DNA of 64,000 nt, taken from Dicaeum eximium (taxonomy: Eukaryota; Chordata; Aves; Passeriformes; Dicaeidae). Below the pieces are notes generated by a model that was not told where the DNA came from, made no database searches, and was given only the letters and a program-made list of their open reading frames with translations. Made by a program: the position numbers and the translations under genes. Where the stretch lies: NCBI GenBank assembly GCA_013396995.1, contig VWZP01002415.1:1119402-1183401 (forward strand). Direction: 5' to 3'. Below are positions 60,754 through 64,000 of the stretch, in pieces (position 1 is the stretch's first letter; each line of letters begins with the position of its first letter).

Positions 60754-60822
60754 AGTGAAATTCTACCCCTACTAAAGTCAAGAGGATTTTTGCTATTTAT
60801 TTGAATGGGGCAAAGATATCAC
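60754..60822 (+). repeat. Ancient amniote palindromic repeat scrap
   Basis: The order 'gtgaaattctacccct', 'aaagtcaa', 'gaggatttttgct' and 'tttgaatggggcaaagatatcac' follows the amniote repeat reading 'GTGAAATCCTGGCCCC.TTGAAGTCAATGG.AAAACTCCCATTGACTTCAATGGGGCCAGGATTTCAC'. Both inverted halves are recognisable but eroded. Confidence 0.4.
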
Positions 60823-60870
60823 ATTTGAATTCTGAATTGTTAATAAGAATGGGATAACATGTATCTAACT

Positions 60871-60957
60871 CTCACAGCTCTTGTGAAGCTAATTAATCAG
60901 CAGAGTACTTTGGGATCCTCAGAAGTATAATAGAAGCTGCAAGTACTATTATTTATT
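60871..60957 (+). repeat. Ancient CR1/L3-type LINE 3' tail
   Basis: The order 'agctcttgtgaagctaattaat', 'agtactttgggatcctcaga', 'tataatagaagctgcaagtactattattta' matches the tail found in old amniote LINEs ('GTTTGTAAAGCGCTTTGAGATCCT.AGATGAAAGGCGCTATA.AAGTGCAAAGTATTATTATT'). The conserved element here is TACTTTGGGATCCTCAGA. It has no coding part. Confidence 0.5.
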
Positions 60958-61744
60958 TGTCATGTAATTGGAAACCAGCAAGGTAAAAAGTCATTGATAA
61001 AAATCCACATCACAAGGTCATTTCTTTCAGTGTTGCAAATCTCTTCTTCAATCAAGAGCTTTGTAACTGATGAAAAGTACTGCCTAATCATAACATTATC
61101 AAGTCAATTTAATTGGTGCTCTGGCAGCACATGAGATCATAATGAAGTCATTTTTGCTAGTTACAGGCTTAAAAATATTTTTATAGCACCCTTCAACCTA
61201 GTGGAAACTTTAAAGGCCTCGCAGACAGGATTAAGGTTTTCTGTCTTTGTTATACAACTGCCTTTGTGTGGTAGATACCAGCTGTTTTAATAATGTCTAA
61301 AAAAACTACTGGTAAGCATGATATTACTGTGTTTATACTTATCCTTTACACCTATTACATAGTTTGTGTCTTTAAAATTAATGCTCAGATATGTCAAAGT
61401 AAAGAAGTAGCACTTTTGGATTAGAAAGGTTCTGATTTTTTCATGTTTAAACACTGGTAGTTGCTGAACCACAGGTTTTTAGTATGCCCCGTGTCATTGA
61501 AATTCCCATTTTTGACAACAGAAAGGTCTACAATATTCTGTTCCACTTTGTCAGAAACTTAAAGCCCCAAACCTGATATTGCCTTCAGCAGGTGAAGGTT
61601 TGGAGTAAGAATGGTTGGTTAGGTTTCTATCAGCATGCCCCGTTACATCAAGTGGATTGCTTAATTTACCGTGGTGTAAGCTTCTGTATCGCAACAGATG
61701 GAAGTAATGTCATTTGTCTTTTCTTTGCCCCATCTCTTTCATAG

Positions 61745-61904
61745 CTGGAGTGACTGAGAGCTGTTTTGCCAGTACCAGGGTCCTCCTGCCTGCCATGGCT
61801 CCCCTCCTTGAAGAGCTGTATGCCATGGCCACAAGTCCCTGCAGTGAGCTGCTGCCACTGAGCACATGCCAGTGCCACGGCTTGTGGCCAGTGAAGGGCA
61901 GGCT
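61745..61904 (+). other. Candidate 160-bp exon (plus strand), unconfirmed
   Basis: A long pyrimidine-rich tract (ttgtcttttctttgcccc, then atctctttc) ends in ATAG at 61741-61744, a strong acceptor. A donor GCT|GTGAGT follows at 61905-61910. The 160 bases between are GC-rich for this window. The frame open across them begins at the ATG at 61714 and ends at a TGA overlapping the donor. The predicted peptide has Cys, Leu and Ala but no domain I recognise, and minus-strand frames of 70-78 codons also cross the interval. It could be a coding or non-coding exon, or part of an unrecognised repeat. Confidence 0.25.
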
Positions 61905-63779
61905 GTGAGTTTCAGCTTTCTTGCCACTTGCTGCTTTAGCAAGCATCTGACTAAAAAGCTCATTTTAAAATGCAGCCTTAAAGCAGCAAATGCAAAGTGG
62001 CCAAAAGGCTAAATGTTGTGGCTCAAGAAGTGATGGTGGTTATGAGGAAGAGAGTTTAAAATCAGCTCCTTTCCTTCCTAGTTTCTCATTTCCATCTCCT
62101 TCCCTCCTTCCCTTCTCTGTGGACTCCTCTTCCTCTTTGATATTGACCAAGCTGCAGAGCCCACTTTTAATCAGTTGTGCCTGAATGTGTCTTGGCTACT
62201 GGAAAGCAGAAATTTCTTTCCCTGTCTGATGGAAAGCAAGGGACTGTGGCCTCCTGCAGTCAAGCTGTGGCACTGAGCACTGGCTTAGCAATACTGCATT
62301 CCACTGCAGCTTATCCAGGGAAAGGTGAGAAAGAATGACTGGCAAAGGAGACAAACTGCTGTAGGAGTTTTACAGATGCAGGTGTTTTGTCTTTATAGGC
62401 AAAACCTCATAAGTCAAGAGGCAAAAAATGTCATGAGCCCTGATAGATAAGGCCAAGGACCATAAGAAGTAAAATCATGAAAGACAGACAGCATTTTCTT
62501 CCATTTTGACTTGTTTAGCACCACAGCCACATCCTTACTCATACTGAAGTGTATTCTGTATGGACACCACTTTGACAGTGTGAAAGAATACTAAAGTGAG
62601 TACAAAAAGTAGCTTTTCAGATGCAATGGTTTAAAGGATCCTTCCATGTAACATTTGTGAAGCAGTAGGTGTGGTGCTTTATTTCATTGCCTTGCTCCCT
62701 AAGCACCAGCAAGTTGTCAGGCTTACTACAGAAGACCCCTACTACCATCAGATTCTAGTTTAGCACAGCCAATGCCTCAGTTTGCTCATAAATACAAATA
62801 AAACCAAGAATTCCACCCTCCTCTCCCCAAAATGTGTCACGTTTTCAGGAAGCAGAGAACAAATCATCCCAAAGGCCGGGGTAGATCTTTGCTTAAAATG
62901 CTCCTGGATAATCTGAGAAAGGGTATGTACTTATAGAATTAATGTCAACATTTATTTTTTTAATATTATGAAGAAAATATTATGATCAGCACTTATGAAC
63001 TTCACCTGAAGACACTCTAAATGACCTTCATGTGTTTGCAGGGGACTACATCTCCAGTTCTCCCAAAGAACCCCAGCTGCTATACTGAGTGCCTGCAACT
63101 GCTGTCTGCACTTCTACCAAGACTTTCACCTTCTCTCATTCTTTACATTGATAAATTTAGCCTAATTTTAGTCTGAAGCTTATTTAAGGTAGAGCTCATT
63201 GTCCTATGGGACATAATACATATTACCTGGGATAAAATCAGATGCCATCATATTTGCCTTAAACCACTACACTTTAGATTTGCAAATCCTTAACTTCAAA
63301 TCTCAGTTTAGGCCTGTTAAAAGATTTGTTTAGAAAGCATTCTACCCCAGTTAATATTGTGATGAGTTTGGATTTTCTGTTTACCTCAATCTGCCTCAAA
63401 GGTAACAGGTTTATCTTGTTAGTAGTCTTTCTGCTTAGTCCTGCAGAGGAAGTACTAAGTTTATTATAGATGCAGCTTGAGAAGTTATGGTCCTCTCTGG
63501 GTGATCTGGTGGAGATGAGATGTCGTGTTGTGCTCGCAAGTGTATTTGGAAATGAAGTGAAAGTCTGAATATTTTTACAGAGGAAAAATAATAAAAGACA
63601 ATTTTGAATCTTAGGTGTGGATAGAACTCAGTGTATTTTGTTTCCCCGCATTTTTGGTTTTTCAGGTGTATTTCTTTTCAAAGTTTGTTCTCTGGATTTA
63701 ATCAGAACTGCTCAAAAATCAAATGTTCCATTTTCATGGATCTAGTAGGCACCTAATTTTTTTTGTCCACTTGGAAAAG

Positions 63780-63960
63780 GAATGCATAAGGACTGTAAGT
63801 GCACATATTGCACTTAATTTGCTGACTTAAATCGCTGGCTTAATATTTGCGTCAGTCAACGGGGTTCCTCGAGTTTCTGCAGGTTTCTAATCACAACAGG
63901 GTGGGAAGAATTATTTAAGTTGCCTGCCTTACAAATTTAAGGAAATAGCATGAAAATATT
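63780..63960. promoter_or_regulatory. Candidate regulatory block with clustered CpG words
   Basis: Within about 100 bp the words ATCGCTGG, TTGCGTCAG, CAACGGGG and CCTCGAG retain CpG dinucleotides in an otherwise CpG-depleted region, next to the AT-rich word ggcttaatattt. Retained CpG can indicate constraint or low germline methylation. No promoter element or exon is visible, and the window ends shortly after. Confidence 0.15.
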
Positions 63961-64000
63961 TTAACAGTACTCACTTTCAGCTCAGTAGCCATGTACAGAA

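Larger units (their letters stand above)
58798..64000. other. Mostly unique non-coding DNA
   Basis: No confirmed gene. Two ancient repeat scraps lie at 60754-60822 and 60871-60957. A candidate splice-bounded exon lies at 61745-61904. An AT-rich stretch with TTATTATAATA palindromes is at 59170-59250 and a T/G-rich tract at 59505-59552. The last 220 bases (63780-63960) have several CpG-containing words (cgctgg, gcgtcag, caacgg, ctcgag) that stand out from the CpG-poor surroundings. Confidence 0.6.

Noticed and set aside
62768..62805. Another MIR-like 'cctcagtttgctcataaataca' string
   Set aside because: Only about 20 bases fit and no adjoining part of the element is recognisable, so it is too short to claim.

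Overview
This is non-coding vertebrate nuclear DNA, most likely from a bird and perhaps a songbird. The evidence is four CR1 LINE copies with avian-type 3' ends (ATTCTATG/ATTCTGTG-like tails and the 'aaggtccc(t)tccaaccc' block), an LTR that looks avian ERVL-like, few SINEs, low GC content, and several fragments of very old amniote repeats. I found no intact protein-coding gene, tRNA, rRNA or CRISPR array. The window looks like intergenic DNA or the inside of a very large intron. Open frames longer than about 90 codons are CR1 fossils, simple-repeat artefacts or chance frames.

Layout. 1-8395: unique AT-rich DNA with one regulatory-looking stretch near 2.1 kb and a perfect hairpin near 5.95 kb. 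8396-9780: two old plus-strand CR1 copies, the first split by a later minus-strand CR1 tail. 9781-16610: unique DNA with a 163-bp palindromic MITE-like element at 14.06 kb. 16616-17160: a probable solo ERVL-type LTR with a candidate 5-bp target duplication; a partial relative lies at 17.87-18.0 kb. 18970-21545: a decayed minus-strand Ty3/Gypsy element in which integrase, reverse-transcriptase and possibly gag remnants can be read in the expected order. 21546-26340: unique DNA with two ancient repeat scraps. 26341-28222: a minus-strand CR1 carrying two exact duplications (356 and 379 bp), each joined by a single N, almost certainly assembly errors. 28350-44716: unique DNA. 44810-44929: a 5/10-bp minisatellite whose phase creates a near-perfect heat-shock-element array. 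44930-57794: unique DNA with regulatory-looking blocks at 51.0-52.3 kb and a poly-T gap. 57795-58797: a plus-strand CR1. 58798-64000: unique DNA with two ancient repeat scraps and a candidate exon at 61.75 kb.

No genes here can be described as working together. The most notable items are the minisatellite that reads as a dense HSF-binding array (44.84-44.92 kb), the Ty3/Gypsy fossil (coding remains of this superfamily are uncommon in bird genomes), the palindromic element at 14.06 kb, and the single-N duplications that would mislead any automatic annotation.
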